A DNA stretch of 64,000 nucleotides from Streptomyces griseoluteus (GCA_000717735.1 JOBE01000042.1:1-64000); one strand, 5' to 3'; positions 16,877 through 26,360 are shown, counted from the first letter of the stretch. Numbers and translations: made by a program. Notes: generated by a model not told the origin, from the letters alone.

Positions 16877-19591
16877 ATGCCTGTCGCGGACGTGATCGTC
16901 ATCGTGGTTGCCGTCGGTCTCATCGCTGTGCTGGGCTGGTACTTCTTCGGCCCGCGCAAGGCCGGCACGGTCCGCGTGGAGGGAGGCGTGCAACGGGTCG
17001 ACGTGACCGTACGGGGCGGCTACAGCCCGAACCTGATCAAGGTCCGCCAGGGCACACCGGTCGATCTCGTCTTCGACCGGCAGGAGGCCGGCGAATGCAC
17101 CTCCCGCGTCGTGTTCCCCGATCTCAAGGTCGGGGCCGGCCTGCCCGCCCACACCCGCACGACCGTGCGGCTGAGCCCCGACCGGCCTGGCACCTACGGG
17201 TTCGCCTGCGGCATGAACATGATCCACGGGACCCTCGTCGTCGAATCCGCCGACGGCGGAGCACCGGAACCGGGCACGGTGCCAGGCGGAGAAGCGGCGC
17301 CGAGCGCGGGGGAGACGTCGGCCGAGGACGCGGAGGCAGCCGACATCGCCGAGCGCCAGGCGGAGATCGAGGACCTGACCCGCCGCGTCGCCGTGGGCGC
17401 GGTGCTGACCGCGCCGGTCCTGTTCGCCGTGATGGCGCACGAGCTGTTCGGCGCCGACTGGGTGCCCGGGTGGACGCTGAACCACTGGTTCCAGCTCGCA
17501 CTGATCACGCCGGTGATGCTCTACACCGGCTGGCCCGTGCACTTCATCGGCTGGCTGGCCCTGCGCCACCGTTCGGCGGACATGAACTCCCTGATCACCC
17601 TGGGCACGAGCGCCGCCTATAACTTCAGCCTGCTCGTCACCCTCGCTCCGGGGCTGCTCCCCGAGGACGTGCGGGAGGTGTACTTCGAAGCCGTCGGCGT
17701 CATCCTGACGCTGATCCTGCTGGGCCGTCTTCTGGAGGCCCGGGCCAAGGCCGGCACGGGCGAGGCCATCCGCGCTCTGATCGGCCTGCAGGCCCGCACC
17801 GCACGCGTCCTACGAGACGACACCGAGACCGAGATACCCGTCGACGAGGTGGTCGTCGGGGACGAGATCGTCATCCGCCCCGGGGAGAAGATCCCTGTCG
17901 ACGCCGAGGTCCTGTCGGGCTCGTCCGCCGTGGACGAGTCGATGGTGACGGGCGAGCCGATGCCGGTCACGAAGCACGCGGGCGACGGTGTCATCGGCGC
18001 CACCGTCAACACCACCGGTTCCCTGCGGGTGCGCGCGGCCAAGGTCGGCGCGGACACCATGCTCGCCCAGATCATCCGGTTGGTGCAGCAGGCCCAGGCG
18101 TCCAAGGCGCCGATCCAGCGTCTCGCCGATGCGATCTCCGCCTACTTCGTCCCCGCGGTCATCGCCATCGCGATCGCGACGTTCGCCCTCTGGTACACGA
18201 TCGGGCCCGCTCCGGCGCTCACCCTCGCCCTGGTCTCCGCTGTCGCCGTCCTCATCATCGCCTGCCCCTGCGCCCTCGGCCTGGCCACCCCGCTCTCGGT
18301 CATGGTCGGCACCGGCAAAGGCGCGCAGGCCGGCATCCTCATCCGCTCGGCAGAAGCCCTGGAGACCGCCCACAAACTCGACACCATCGTCCTCGACAAG
18401 ACCGGCACGGTCACCGTCGGCAAGCCCGTCCTCACCGACGTCCACCCCGCCGCAGGAGTCGACGAAGCCGAACTCCTGCGGCTGGTCGCCGCCGCCGAGA
18501 CCGACAGCGAACACCCCCTTGCCCAGGCCATCGTCTCCGGCGCCCGCGACCGCGGCCTTCAGCCGCCGACCGCGACCGGGTTCGACTCCGTCACCGGCAA
18601 GGGTGTCCGCGCCACGGCCGACGGCCACACGATCTTGGTCGGGACCACCCGCCTCCTCCATGACACCGGGGTCGACACCTCCCCTCTCGAAGCCGTCGCC
18701 GCGAACCTTGCGGCCGAGGGCAAGACGCCCGTCCTCGCCGCGGTCGACGGCGACCCCGCCGGGGTACTCGCCGTCGCCGACACCGTCAAGGACGACTCCG
18801 CCCAGGCCATCGCGGCCCTACGACGCCTGGACACCGAGGTCGTCATGCTCACCGGCGACAATGCCCGCACCGCCGCCGGCATCGCCGCTCACGTCGGCAT
18901 CCCCAGGGTCCTGGCCGAGGTGTTGCCCGAGCACAAGACCGACGAGATCCGCCGCCTCCAGGCCGAGGGCCGGACCGTCGCCATGGTCGGCGACGGCATC
19001 AACGACGCCCCCGCCCTCGCTCAATCCGACGTCGGTCTCGCCATCGGCACGGGTACCGACGTCGCCATCGAATCCGCCGACATCACCCTCATCTCCGGCT
19101 CCCTCGCCGGAGTCGTCACCGCCATCCGCCTCTCAAAGGCGACCATGCGCAACATCAAGCAGAACCTGTTCTTCGCCCTCGTCTACAACGCCGTCGGCAT
19201 CCCTCTCGCTGCCGGCGCCCTCTACCCCCTGTGGGGCATCCGCCTCAGCCCGATCGTCGCCGCAGCCGCCATGGCCCTGTCCTCCCTGTCCGTCGTCACC
19301 AACGCCTCCCGCCTGCGCCGTTGGCACCCCGCGGCACTGCCCGAAGCGGGCGGCACATCGGCGCAGCCCGAAGTCGAGACCGCCACCGACACCACCCCGC
19401 GAAAGGCCGGCCCGGACAGAAGCGAGACGGCCGTCGACCCCGTGTGCGGCATGGAAGTCGACCCCACGACCGCACCCGAACACCGAGACAGCCCCGCGGG
19501 CCCACTGCACTTCTGCTCCACCCACTGCGCCACTGCCTACGATGCCGCTCCCGACCGCTACACGCCTTCCATCAGCCGCCGACATCCGTAG
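16877..19591 (+). CDS. P1B-type copper ATPase with N-terminal cupredoxin and C-terminal YHS domains
   Basis: A 904-residue heavy-metal ATPase with an unusual layout. A membrane anchor (residues ~4-22) leads to a cupredoxin-like domain (~30-125) with Cys74 in [11 protein letters not shown] and the candidate metal loop [10 protein letters not shown] (Cys111, Met113, Met115, His117). The ATPase core follows: phosphatase motif [10 protein letters not shown], transmembrane CPC in [11 protein letters not shown] (~463-465), phosphorylation motif [10 protein letters not shown] (~507), SEHPLA, and hinge [16 protein letters not shown] domain (DPVCGMEVD...[17 protein letters not shown], ~854-895) closes the protein. 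No cytosolic HMA domain is present. CPC specifies Cu(I) export by family. Start ATG 16877 has GAGGAGG upstream. Confidence 0.88.
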   Translation: MPVADVIVIVVAVGLIAVLGWYFFGPRKAGTVRVEGGVQRVDVTVRGGYSPNLIKVRQGTPVDLVFDRQEAGECTSRVVFPDLKVGAGLPAHTRTTVRLSPDRPGTYGFACGMNMIHGTLVVESADGGAPEPGTVPGGEAAPSAGETSAEDAEAADIAERQAEIEDLTRRVAVGAVLTAPVLFAVMAHELFGADWVPGWTLNHWFQLALITPVMLYTGWPVHFIGWLALRHRSADMNSLITLGTSAAYNFSLLVTLAPGLLPEDVREVYFEAVGVILTLILLGRLLEARAKAGTGEAIRALIGLQARTARVLRDDTETEIPVDEVVVGDEIVIRPGEKIPVDAEVLSGSSAVDESMVTGEPMPVTKHAGDGVIGATVNTTGSLRVRAAKVGADTMLAQIIRLVQQAQASKAPIQRLADAISAYFVPAVIAIAIATFALWYTIGPAPALTLALVSAVAVLIIACPCALGLATPLSVMVGTGKGAQAGILIRSAEALETAHKLDTIVLDKTGTVTVGKPVLTDVHPAAGVDEAELLRLVAAAETDSEHPLAQAIVSGARDRGLQPPTATGFDSVTGKGVRATADGHTILVGTTRLLHDTGVDTSPLEAVAANLAAEGKTPVLAAVDGDPAGVLAVADTVKDDSAQAIAALRRLDTEVVMLTGDNARTAAGIAAHVGIPRVLAEVLPEHKTDEIRRLQAEGRTVAMVGDGINDAPALAQSDVGLAIGTGTDVAIESADITLISGSLAGVVTAIRLSKATMRNIKQNLFFALVYNAVGIPLAAGALYPLWGIRLSPIVAAAAMALSSLSVVTNASRLRRWHPAALPEAGGTSAQPEVETATDTTPRKAGPDRSETAVDPVCGMEVDPTTAPEHRDSPAGPLHFCSTHCATAYDAAPDRYTPSISRRHP

Positions 19592-19652
19592 AACACGGGG
19601 AAGAGATGGAGTCCGTCTGTGCGCCGGCGAAGGCGGAGCCGCCACCGTCCAC

Positions 19653-20510
19653 TCACATCAAGGGGACGACGGCGACCGGCGCGGGGCTGTGGTGGATGAC
19701 CGCATGGGCGACATGACCGAGATGCGCGCCGAGGGGGACCTTCCGGCTCCGGCGTCCCACGACAACCAGTTGCGCGGTCTGTGACGCCTCGAACAGCTGG
19801 TACGCGGGCGGGCCCACCACCGCCTCGGCCGCCACGTTCACGCCCGCGTACCGCTTCCGCCAAGGTTCCAGCAAGTCGTCCAGCCCCCCGAGGAGGCGGC
19901 CGCCCAGCTCCTCGCCGATCCCCGGGTCTATGCCGGCCGCGTAGCCGTACGAGGCGGGCAGCGTCCAGCTGTGCAGGAACCGCAGGGGCGTGCCCCTGCG
20001 GGCCGCCTCCGCGAACGAGAACGCGAGCAGGGCTTCGCACGGGTGGTAGATGTCGACACCCACCACGATCCCGCCTTCGGGAGCCACGTGGTCGTCCTCC
20101 GCGCGCACGAGGACGACCGGCTGTCGCGCCGCGCCGACGACGGCGAGGGAGACCGAGCCGACGATGAAGCCGCGCACACCACCGAGCCCACGCGAGCCCA
20201 GGACCGTCAGATCCGCCTCGTTCGCGGCGGCCGTCAGTTCCTCGGCCGCCCGGCCGCGCGCACGCTCTGTGAGTACCTCGAGGCCGGGATGGTCCTTCCG
20301 CACGCGGTCCGCCTCGTCCCGCAAGAGACTCTCGGCCTGCTCGGCCAAGGAGCGGTCGTACGACAGGGGCACCTCAGGGGTGTTCGGCCAGTCCTCGATG
20401 TGCACCAGCCGGAGGGGGACTTCGCGCAACACCGCTGCCGTCGCCGCCCAACCTACGGCGGCGAGGCTTTCCTTCGAGCCGTCCAGACCGACGGTGACCT
20501 GGGCCGTCAT
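19653..20510 (-). CDS. Universal stress protein, tandem USP domains
   Basis: A 285-residue two-domain USP: VTVGLDGSKESLAAVGWAAT to LTVLGSRGLGGVRGFIVGSV, then IVVGVDIYHPCEALLAFSFA to LVVVGRRSRKVPLGAHLGHV. It is most like the USP at 5751-6605 in layout. It is divergent from the USP pair at 20735-22647 and shares the intergenic region with a full-match Dos-like box. Start ATG 20510. Confidence 0.9.
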   Translation of the reverse strand: MTAQVTVGLDGSKESLAAVGWAATAAVLREVPLRLVHIEDWPNTPEVPLSYDRSLAEQAESLLRDEADRVRKDHPGLEVLTERARGRAAEELTAAANEADLTVLGSRGLGGVRGFIVGSVSLAVVGAARQPVVLVRAEDDHVAPEGGIVVGVDIYHPCEALLAFSFAEAARRGTPLRFLHSWTLPASYGYAAGIDPGIGEELGGRLLGGLDDLLEPWRKRYAGVNVAAEAVVGPPAYQLFEASQTAQLVVVGRRSRKVPLGAHLGHVAHAVIHHSPAPVAVVPLM

Positions 20511-20608
20511 GACGTGCCTCCTCAGTCGTGTCCTGTCCGTTCCGTCCTGGTCCGGATCGGAGAGGACATCCCGAACTTCAGGCTGGTGGCCCCGTGTCCC
20601 CGGCAGCA

Positions 20609-20643
20609 GGGCCGGGCGGGTCTCGATGGGGGCCGAACGGCCC
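20609..20643. promoter_or_regulatory. Tandem DosR/OsdR-like box between divergent USP genes
   Basis: GGGCCGAACGGCCC at 20630-20643 fully matches the consensus and is near-perfectly self-complementary. The partner GGGCCGGGCGGGTC is at 20609-20622, centres 21 bp apart. It is ~99 bp from the minus-strand USP start and 91 bp from the plus-strand one. Confidence 0.65.
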
Positions 20644-20734
20644 ATCCCGAGAAGGCTCGCCACGGTGTCAGCGTGGGAGGTGTCGCCCCTCGGGACGTGC
20701 TCCCGAGCCCCGGTCGTACACCGGAGGAGGAACC

Positions 20735-21640
20735 GTGACCAGCGAGATCCCCGCTCGACCGGAGCTCGGCAACGTCGTCGTGGGAGTCGACGGGTCCCCC
20801 TCCGGGCGCACCGCCGTGCTCTGGGCCGCCGCCGAAGCGGACCGACGGGGCCGGCCCCTGCAGCTCGTCCACGCTGCCGACACCGACCGCCGAGCCCTCT
20901 TCGCCAATGCCGAGACGATCCAGGCGGTACGCGAAGCGGGCCGCGACCTGCTGATCGAGACCGCGAGCACTGTCCAAGAGCGCTTTCCGGACCTTGCCGT
21001 CACGAGGGAACTGAGCCGCCGGGAGCCGGTCGCCGGTCTCCGGGCGGCCGCCGGCCACCGCGGCACGATCGTGGTGGGCAACCGTGGGCTCGGCGGCTTC
21101 TCGACCCTCATGCTCGGCTCCGTCGGGCTGGGGGTGGCAGCCCGCGCCGAAGCGCCCGTGATCGTTGTCCGTGGTGAAAGCGACCGCCCCGAGTCGGGCT
21201 CGGTGACGGCAGCCGTGCACGGCGCCTCGGATGTCGGCTGGCTGCTCGTCGCGGCTGCCGAGGCGGACGCCCGCAAGGCGGTGTTGCGACTGGTGAGCGT
21301 ATGGAACGTGCTCACCCACGTCGGCAGCGTCGCGACCATGCTGGACGACCTCGACGAGATCGCGCAGCAGCGCGTGCACGAGATCAAGGCGCTCGCCGAC
21401 CGCGTGCGTGACTTCTATCCCCGGCTCATCGTCAGCCATCACGTCGAGACAGGCACGAGCACGCCCGGCATCCTGGTGGAGGCGAGTGCCCACACCGATC
21501 TGCTCGTGATGGGCAGAGAACACCGTGTTCTGGGCGCAGGCCCGTCCCTGGGGCGCGTCGCCCATGTCCTGCTCCACCACGCCCACTGCCCGGTGGAGAT
21601 CGTCCCTCCCGCCTTCGCCACCCGGATCGAGGAGACGTGA
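20735..21640 (+). CDS. Universal stress protein, tandem USP domains
   Basis: A 301-residue protein from a GTG at 20735 with GGAGGAGG just upstream. Domain 1 ([20 protein letters not shown] to IVVGNRGLGGFSTLMLGSVG) keeps the ATP loop. Domain 2 (SVTAAVHGASDVGWLLVAAA to LLVMGREHRVLGAGPSLGRV) has lost the GVDGS start, so it is probably structural. The stop overlaps the GTG start of the next USP gene (GTGA), making a coupled pair. Confidence 0.9.
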   Translation: MTSEIPARPELGNVVVGVDGSPSGRTAVLWAAAEADRRGRPLQLVHAADTDRRALFANAETIQAVREAGRDLLIETASTVQERFPDLAVTRELSRREPVAGLRAAAGHRGTIVVGNRGLGGFSTLMLGSVGLGVAARAEAPVIVVRGESDRPESGSVTAAVHGASDVGWLLVAAAEADARKAVLRLVSVWNVLTHVGSVATMLDDLDEIAQQRVHEIKALADRVRDFYPRLIVSHHVETGTSTPGILVEASAHTDLLVMGREHRVLGAGPSLGRVAHVLLHHAHCPVEIVPPAFATRIEET

Positions 21641-22647
21641 ACGACATCCTGCTCGGAGTCGACCCCCGGGAGCAGTCCGTCCCCGCTCTCGTCTGGGGCG
21701 CCGACGAGGCCGTACGAAGAGGACTGGCGCTCCGCCTGGTCGTCGCCGTGCCGCCCGCCCACGACGGGTTCCGGTACGACGCGCTCGCCCACCAGAGCGC
21801 CCTGCGCCTCCGCGCGGAGGCGGCGATCGCCGACGCGGAGGACCTCGTACGGGAACTCCACGGCGGTCTGCGGATCGCGACGGAACGCGTGAACGGTGTG
21901 CCGGCGACCGTGCTCCGCGACATGGCGTCGCACGCCGCACTCGTCGTCGTCGGCTCGCGCCGTCTCGGCGGGGCGGCCGAGATGTTCAGCGAGAGCTCCG
22001 TGGTCGTCCCGCTCACCGCGCGTGCCGCCTGCCCCGTCGTCGTGGTCCGCGTACCCGAGCACACCGCCGTGCACCCACCGACCCTCGTCGTCGGTGTGGA
22101 CGGAAGCGAGTCCTCACAGGCCGCGATCGCCTTCGCCGTCGAGGAGGCGAGCCTGCGCGAGGCACGACTGCGCGCCGTCTGGGTCTGGCCCCATTCCGTC
22201 CTCGCCCACGACGATCGGGACGAGGGTCTGGCCGAGCGCCGTCGGCTGCTGGCCGAGTCGGTTGCGGGGTGGGCGGAGACGTATCCGGACGTCGCCATCT
22301 CCCAAGAGGTCCTTCGGGGACACCCGGTCGAGCAACTCGCCCTGGCATCCCAGGAGTCCCTGGCCCTGATCGTCGGCCGAAGAGGCCGTGGCGGCTACTC
22401 CGGCATGCGGCTGGGGTCGACGGTCCACGGCTTGCTGCACCGCGCCATGTGTCCGGTGATCACTGTCCCGCTCCCACAGCGCGGAGGGCGGACCGGCGAC
22501 CCGGCATGGGCCGACCGGTTCCGTTCCCGTACGACCGACCGGCCCCGGCGCGGTGACCCGCTCGGCACTGGGGCGCGACGACCTCCAGGCGGGACGGTGG
22601 GTCGAGAGGACGACCCAGGTCCGTCCGTCGGTTCCCCGGAGAGGTGA
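21637..22647 (+). CDS. Universal stress protein, tandem USP domains with extended tail
   Basis: A 336-residue protein. Domain 1 (ILLGVDPREQSVPALVWGAD to LVVVGSRRLGGAAEMFSESS) and domain 2 ([20 protein letters not shown] to [20 protein letters not shown]) are followed by ~45 residues of basic, Pro/Arg-rich sequence (GDPAWADRFRSRTTDRPRRG) not seen in the other USPs here; the normal stop has probably been lost. GTG start at 21637 overlaps the previous stop. The gene at 37570 looks like a deletion fusion of a second copy of this two-gene arrangement. Confidence 0.88.
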   Translation: MNDILLGVDPREQSVPALVWGADEAVRRGLALRLVVAVPPAHDGFRYDALAHQSALRLRAEAAIADAEDLVRELHGGLRIATERVNGVPATVLRDMASHAALVVVGSRRLGGAAEMFSESSVVVPLTARAACPVVVVRVPEHTAVHPPTLVVGVDGSESSQAAIAFAVEEASLREARLRAVWVWPHSVLAHDDRDEGLAERRRLLAESVAGWAETYPDVAISQEVLRGHPVEQLALASQESLALIVGRRGRGGYSGMRLGSTVHGLLHRAMCPVITVPLPQRGGRTGDPAWADRFRSRTTDRPRRGDPLGTGARRPPGGTVGREDDPGPSVGSPER

Positions 22648-22652
22648 GAACC

Positions 22653-22748
22653 ATGCAGCACATCCGGCTCAGGCCCCGGCCCCGACAGCCCCGCAGGCCG
22701 AGCCCCCTCGATCTGCGCACCCCGTCCGGCCGACCGCTCCCGTTCTGA
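22653..22748 (+). CDS. Possible 31-residue basic peptide
   Basis: An ATG at 22653 with GGAGAGGTGAG upstream opens a short Arg/Pro-rich frame ending at 22748. Only the RBS-like sequence and spacing after the USP gene support it. No family is recognised and it may be chance. Confidence 0.2.
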   Translation: MQHIRLRPRPRQPRRPSPLDLRTPSGRPLPF

Positions 22749-22773
22749 GGCCGCCCGAGATCACGGAGGATGT

Positions 22774-23748
22774 CATGGGACCGATGCGGCGCGTCGTACC
22801 GTTCAAGGAGCCGGGCCGGACGGACGTCGGCCGGGTGGGAGGCAAGAACGCCTGGCGGCTCCCTGCCGATGGAGTGGGCCTCGCGCGTCTTGAATTCATC
22901 GCCGCCCACCAGGTGAAGGTCCATCCGATGGCCCTGCTGCACCCGGAGCGGATCGATCCACATGACCGTCATGTGATCGACCGGATCACCGAGGGGTACC
23001 TCGACCGAGGACAGTACTTCGTCGAGCGCCTGGCCCATGGCATCGCTCGGATCGCCGCCTCCCGCTGGCCAGCACCCGTCGTCGTACGTACCAGCGACTT
23101 CAAGTCCAACGAGTACGCCAAGCTGCTCGGCGGCCGGCCCTTCGAACCCGACGAGGCCAACCCCATGATCGGCTGGCGCGGTGCGAGCCGCTATTACAGC
23201 GACGGCTACCGTGAGGGATTCGCCCTCGAATGCCGTGCGCTGCGCCGGGTCCGTGAGGAGATGGGACTGACGAACGTGGTCGTCATGATCCCCTTCTGGC
23301 GGACCCTCGGAGAGGCGGACCAGGTGCTCGCGGTCATGGCGGAGGAGGGACTCGTACGGGGTCAGAACGGCTTGCGCGTCTACGTCATGGCGGAGATACC
23401 GGCCAACATCATCCTTGCCCAGGACTTCGCGGAACGCTTCGAGGGTTCTCGATCGGCAGCAACGACCCCTCACGCAACTCACCCTCGGCGTCGACCGCGA
23501 CTCCGAGGCCCTGGCCCACGTCTTCGACGAGCGCGACCCGCCCGTCGTCCGCAGTATCCAGACCCTCGCAGCCCGCGCCCACGCGGCCGGCCTGCCGGAC
23601 TGTGCGGGCAGCGGCCCAGCGACGATCCGGCGTTCACCGCGATCCTGGTCGCCGCGGGCCTCGACTCCATCTCCGTGGCGCCGGACAGCTTCGCAGCCGT
23701 CAAGCGTCACGTCGCCCGAGCGGAGGCGACGCTCGAGACCGATGCTTG
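22774..23748 (+). pseudogene. ppsA: PEP synthase (ppsA) remnant, internal deletion and frameshifts
   Basis: The frame begins like a PEP synthase N-terminus (RVVPFKEPGRTDVGRVGGKN) and then jumps directly to the C-terminal PEP-binding domain (LPADGVGLARLEFIAAHQVK, RTSDFKSNEYAKLLGGRPFE, MIGWRGASRYYSDGYREGF, VVVMIPFWRTLGEADQVL). The ATP-grasp and swivelling phosphohistidine domains are gone. At ~23440 the frame shifts: the expected [20 protein letters not shown] continues in another frame, and at ~23605 it shifts again into CGQRPSDDPAFTAILVAAGL, ending at 23748. With one large deletion and at least two indels the gene is dead. Confidence 0.8.
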
Positions 23749-23766
23749 ACGAAGGGAGGAGTGACC

Positions 23767-23949
23767 ATGCCCAGGAAGACACGGAACAGAGTCGCCCGGG
23801 ACGCCGGACCGTCGCCCCAGCCCGGTCCACAGAAGGCCACGGACACGCGGCGTGGTCGCCCCATGAACCACCAGCCGCCCGCCAAGGGGGCGAACGGGCG
23901 CCCCAAGCGTCCGGTACACACCATCAGGGTGTCGACGCTCTTCCTCTGA
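23767..23949 (+). CDS. Small basic protein of unknown function
   Basis: A 60-residue ORF, MPRKTRNRVARDAGPSPQPG at its start and ending VHTIRVSTLFL. GAAGGGAGGAG precedes the ATG at 23767 at good distance, which is the main support. It is rich in Arg, Lys and Pro and has no membrane segment. It stands between the ppsA remnant and a CBS gene. A degenerate palindrome (GGGGCGAACGGGCG, 23887-23900) within it may serve the CBS gene downstream. Confidence 0.45.
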   Translation: MPRKTRNRVARDAGPSPQPGPQKATDTRRGRPMNHQPPAKGANGRPKRPVHTIRVSTLFL

Positions 23950-24004
23950 CCAACGGCGAATCGGCCGGATCGCGAGCAGGGGGGCCTGAAAGGAGGACGC
24001 GGCC

Positions 24005-24418
24005 ATGACGACCGCAAGGGAAATCATGCACACCGGTGCGAGCTGCGTGCAGGAGAACGAGAGCCTGATGGACGCCGCACGCCGCATGAGCGAACTGGAT
24101 GTCGGCGCACTGCCCATCTGCGGACCGGACGACCGGCTGCACGGCATCATCACCGACCGGGACATCGTGGTGAAGTGCCTTGCCAAGGGCAAGGACCCCC
24201 AACGGATGACGGCCGGGCACCTCGCCCAGGGCAAGCCGGTCACCGTGGACGCGGGCGCCGACAGCGAAGAGGTGCTCCGCACGATGCAGGACCACCACAT
24301 TCGCCGCGTGCCCGTGATCGACGACCATCGCCTGGTCGGCATGATCAGTGAGGCGGACCTGGCGCGGCACCTGCCGGAGGAACGGGTGGGCCGATTCGTC
24401 GAGGAGATCTGCCGCTGA
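24005..24418 (+). CDS. Single CBS-pair protein, Hrp1-like
   Basis: A 137-residue stand-alone Bateman module: REIMHTGASCVQENESLMDA...LHGIITDRDIVVK (CBS1) and VTVDAGADSEEVLRTMQDHH...LVGMISEADLARH (CBS2). It lacks the BON domain of its seven relatives. It resembles Hrp1 (Rv2626c), a strongly DosR-induced secreted CBS protein of M. tuberculosis, in size and layout. Start ATG 24005 follows AAGGAGG. Confidence 0.88.
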   Translation: MTTAREIMHTGASCVQENESLMDAARRMSELDVGALPICGPDDRLHGIITDRDIVVKCLAKGKDPQRMTAGHLAQGKPVTVDAGADSEEVLRTMQDHHIRRVPVIDDHRLVGMISEADLARHLPEERVGRFVEEICR

Positions 24419-24441
24419 CAGCACCGGAGCCGTGGCGCCTT

Positions 24442-24479
24442 GGGCAGGTCGGTCCTTCCTGGTGCGGCCCGTTCGGCCC
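24442..24479. promoter_or_regulatory. Tandem DosR/OsdR-like box before hsp20
   Basis: GGCCCGTTCGGCCC at 24466-24479 has one mismatch to GGGNCNNNNGNCCC. A weaker copy, GGGCAGGTCGGTCC, is at 24442-24455, centres 24 bp apart. It lies 156 bp upstream of the Hsp20 start. Confidence 0.5.
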
Positions 24480-24635
24480 CGTGGGACAGCCCCCTCGGAC
24501 GCTGCGCCACACGACCTCGCGGGCGGACGATCGGGTGACGGAGTCGGACCGGGCCCCGCAGCCCGATCAGCCGCCTGTCCACACCGACTCGGGTCCACGA
24601 CGACCGTCCTGGGCCCCGAAACGAGGAGCAGAACA

Positions 24636-25094
24636 ATGGCCGGAGGCAAGGTGGAACGCAGGCACAGCCTCTTCCCCGACTTCAACGACTGGTTCAACCG
24701 CGAGTTTCCGGGGCTGCCCGGGTGGCGACCCGCGACGGCTGCCCACTCCATCCCGGTGGAGGTGACCAGCGGTGACGGCGTGTACACACTGCGGGCCGAA
24801 CTCCCGGGCATGGACCCGGACAACGACATCAGCATCACCGTCGACGACAACCTCATCACCGTGAGCGCGGAGCACAGCGAGGGCAAGGAGGACAAGGAGC
24901 ACTCGGAGTTCCGCTACGGATCGTTCCGCAGGACGGTGCGCCTCCCGGGAACGATCCCGGCCGACGACGTCGAGGCGTCGTACGCGGACGGCATCCTCAC
25001 CATCCGCGTCCCGATGCCCGAGGAGGAGACCACGTCCGTCCGGACCATTCCGGTGAAGCGCAGCGACATGCCGGACGGGGGAGCGGCGCCATGA
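24636..25094 (+). CDS. Small heat-shock protein Hsp20 (alpha-crystallin)
   Basis: A 152-residue alpha-crystallin chaperone. The core domain (~45-140) has SIPVEVTSGDGVYTLRAELP, FRYGSFRRTVRLPG and the A-x-x-x-n-G-I-L motif ASYADGILTIRVPM. It holds unfolding proteins in an ATP-independent way and is the counterpart of HspX (Rv2031c), the hallmark DosR-regulon protein. Start ATG 24636 after ACGAGGAGC. Its stop overlaps the start of the flavodoxin gene, so the two are coupled. Confidence 0.93.
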   Translation: MAGGKVERRHSLFPDFNDWFNREFPGLPGWRPATAAHSIPVEVTSGDGVYTLRAELPGMDPDNDISITVDDNLITVSAEHSEGKEDKEHSEFRYGSFRRTVRLPGTIPADDVEASYADGILTIRVPMPEEETTSVRTIPVKRSDMPDGGAAP

Positions 25095-25594
25095 GCGCCA
25101 AGCGCGTCCTGGTCGCCTACGGCAGCAAGGCCGGCGCGACCGCCGGGATAGCCGAAGAGATCGGCAAGACGCTGCGGGACGACGGCTTCGACGCGGTCGT
25201 CCTTCCCGCCGACACTGTCACCGACGTGAGCGGCTACGACGGCGTCGTTCTCGGCGGAGCCCTCTACGCCGGGCACTGGACCGGCAAGGCACGACGGTGC
25301 GCCCGGCGCAACGCCGATCAGCTCAGGCACCGGCCGCTGTGGTTCTTCAGCAGTGGTCCAGTCGACCGTTCCGCGGACGAGCACGACATCCCGCCCGTAC
25401 GGGGAGTGGCCCGGCGGATGAAGAAGCTCGGTGCTCGTGAGCACATCACCTTCGGCGGCTCTGTCACGGCCGAGACGTCGGACCCTGTCGCCCGGCACAT
25501 GGTGAGCCGGGGCAAGGGCGGCGACTTCCGCAATCCGGAACGGATCCGGGTATGGGCCCACCACATCGGAACGGAACTCGACGCCACCCCCTGA
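25091..25594 (+). CDS. Flavodoxin-domain protein (menaquinone-dependent protoporphyrinogen oxidase-like)
   Basis: A 167-residue flavodoxin. The FMN phosphate loop is VAYGSKAGATAGIAEEIGKT, and the second FMN contact region is DGVVLGGALYAGHW followed by WFFSSGPVDRS. The fold and length match HemG/flavodoxin-5 proteins, which pass electrons between a quinone pool and substrate. Its ATG overlaps the hsp20 stop (ATGA). A decayed relative stands at 596-949. Confidence 0.88.
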   Translation: MSAKRVLVAYGSKAGATAGIAEEIGKTLRDDGFDAVVLPADTVTDVSGYDGVVLGGALYAGHWTGKARRCARRNADQLRHRPLWFFSSGPVDRSADEHDIPPVRGVARRMKKLGAREHITFGGSVTAETSDPVARHMVSRGKGGDFRNPERIRVWAHHIGTELDATP

Positions 25595-25680
25595 GCGGTG
25601 CCGCGGATCCATTGGCCGGCCACCCCCGGGAGGGGCGGGATGTTGCACCACGAGCCGTCGGGCAGCGGGAGCGCCCCGCT

Positions 25681-26040
25681 GCCGAGAGGACCTTTCGGGC
25701 GTGCCCCCTGGCCTTCGTCCTGATCGTGGCCCTGGTCTGCGGCGCCGTGGCCGCCGGCATGCTGTGGAACGCCGGAGCCAGGGCCGATCGTGAGCTCGCC
25801 GCCCACCGTCACCAGGTCCGGGCGACCACTACAGGACCGGCCAAAGAACTACCCGTCGCGACTCGGTACGGCGCGAAGCCACAGGCCGTCGCACCGGCGG
25901 TGTGGGAACAGCCCGTGCATGTCCCTCGGTCCGGGAACATCCACGTCCCGCCCGCGACGTCCCAGGGGCGCGCCGTGACGATCTGGGTGGACGACGAGGG
26001 GACGCCCGCCCGGCCCCCGGGCGGCGCTGCGGACCGAGCC
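25681..26040 (+). pseudogene. Rv1733c-like membrane protein remnant
   Basis: About 120 residues contain a membrane helix (FVLIVALVCGAVAAGMLW) and the typical extracytoplasmic stretch of Rv1733c-family proteins (AHRHQVRATTTG... ending GRAVTIWVDDEGTPARPPGG). The second membrane helix and the C-terminus are missing, and the frame is joined at ~26040 to the tail of a P-type ATPase in another frame. No clear start codon with an RBS was found. Rv1733c is a DosR-regulon gene, so this fits the island. Confidence 0.5.
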
Positions 26041-26042
26041 GT

Positions 26043-26360
26043 CACCTCTCAGCCTTCGCGGCCCGCACCGACCACGCGGCGCTCCGCGACATCGGGGTGT
26101 TCTCGAATCCGCTGCTGCTCGCCGGCATCGCCTTCGAGCTCGCGTTCACCGCCGCCCTCGTCTACGCGCCCCCGCTCCAGCACCTCTTCGGCACGGCCGC
26201 CCTCCCTCTGGACGTCGTCCTGCTCATCGCGACCTTCCCGGTCCTGGTGTGGGGCACGGACGAGCTGAGGCGCGCCAGGCGGCGCCGTCAGCTGCCGTCC
26301 GCGGCGCGCTCGGTCCCGGCGGTCTCCGTGCCGCCCTGGTCGAGGCGGAAGGGCGGGTAG
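26043..26360 (+). pseudogene. Cation P-type ATPase, C-terminal remnant
   Basis: The frame to the stop at 26360 matches the last two or three membrane helices of a PMR1/CtpF-like cation ATPase: SAFAARTDHAALRDIGVFSN, then PLLLAGIAFELAFTAALVYA, then FPVLVWGTDELRRARRRR. Only ~105 residues of ~900 remain. Its 3' end overlaps the 3' end of the convergent DUF4389 gene. A second, intact ATPase of this class is at 38787-41408. Confidence 0.7.

Noticed and set aside
22620..22640. Possible Dos-like box near the end of the third USP gene
   Set aside because: Half-sites do not fit GGGNCNNNNGNCCC and it lies inside the extended USP frame.
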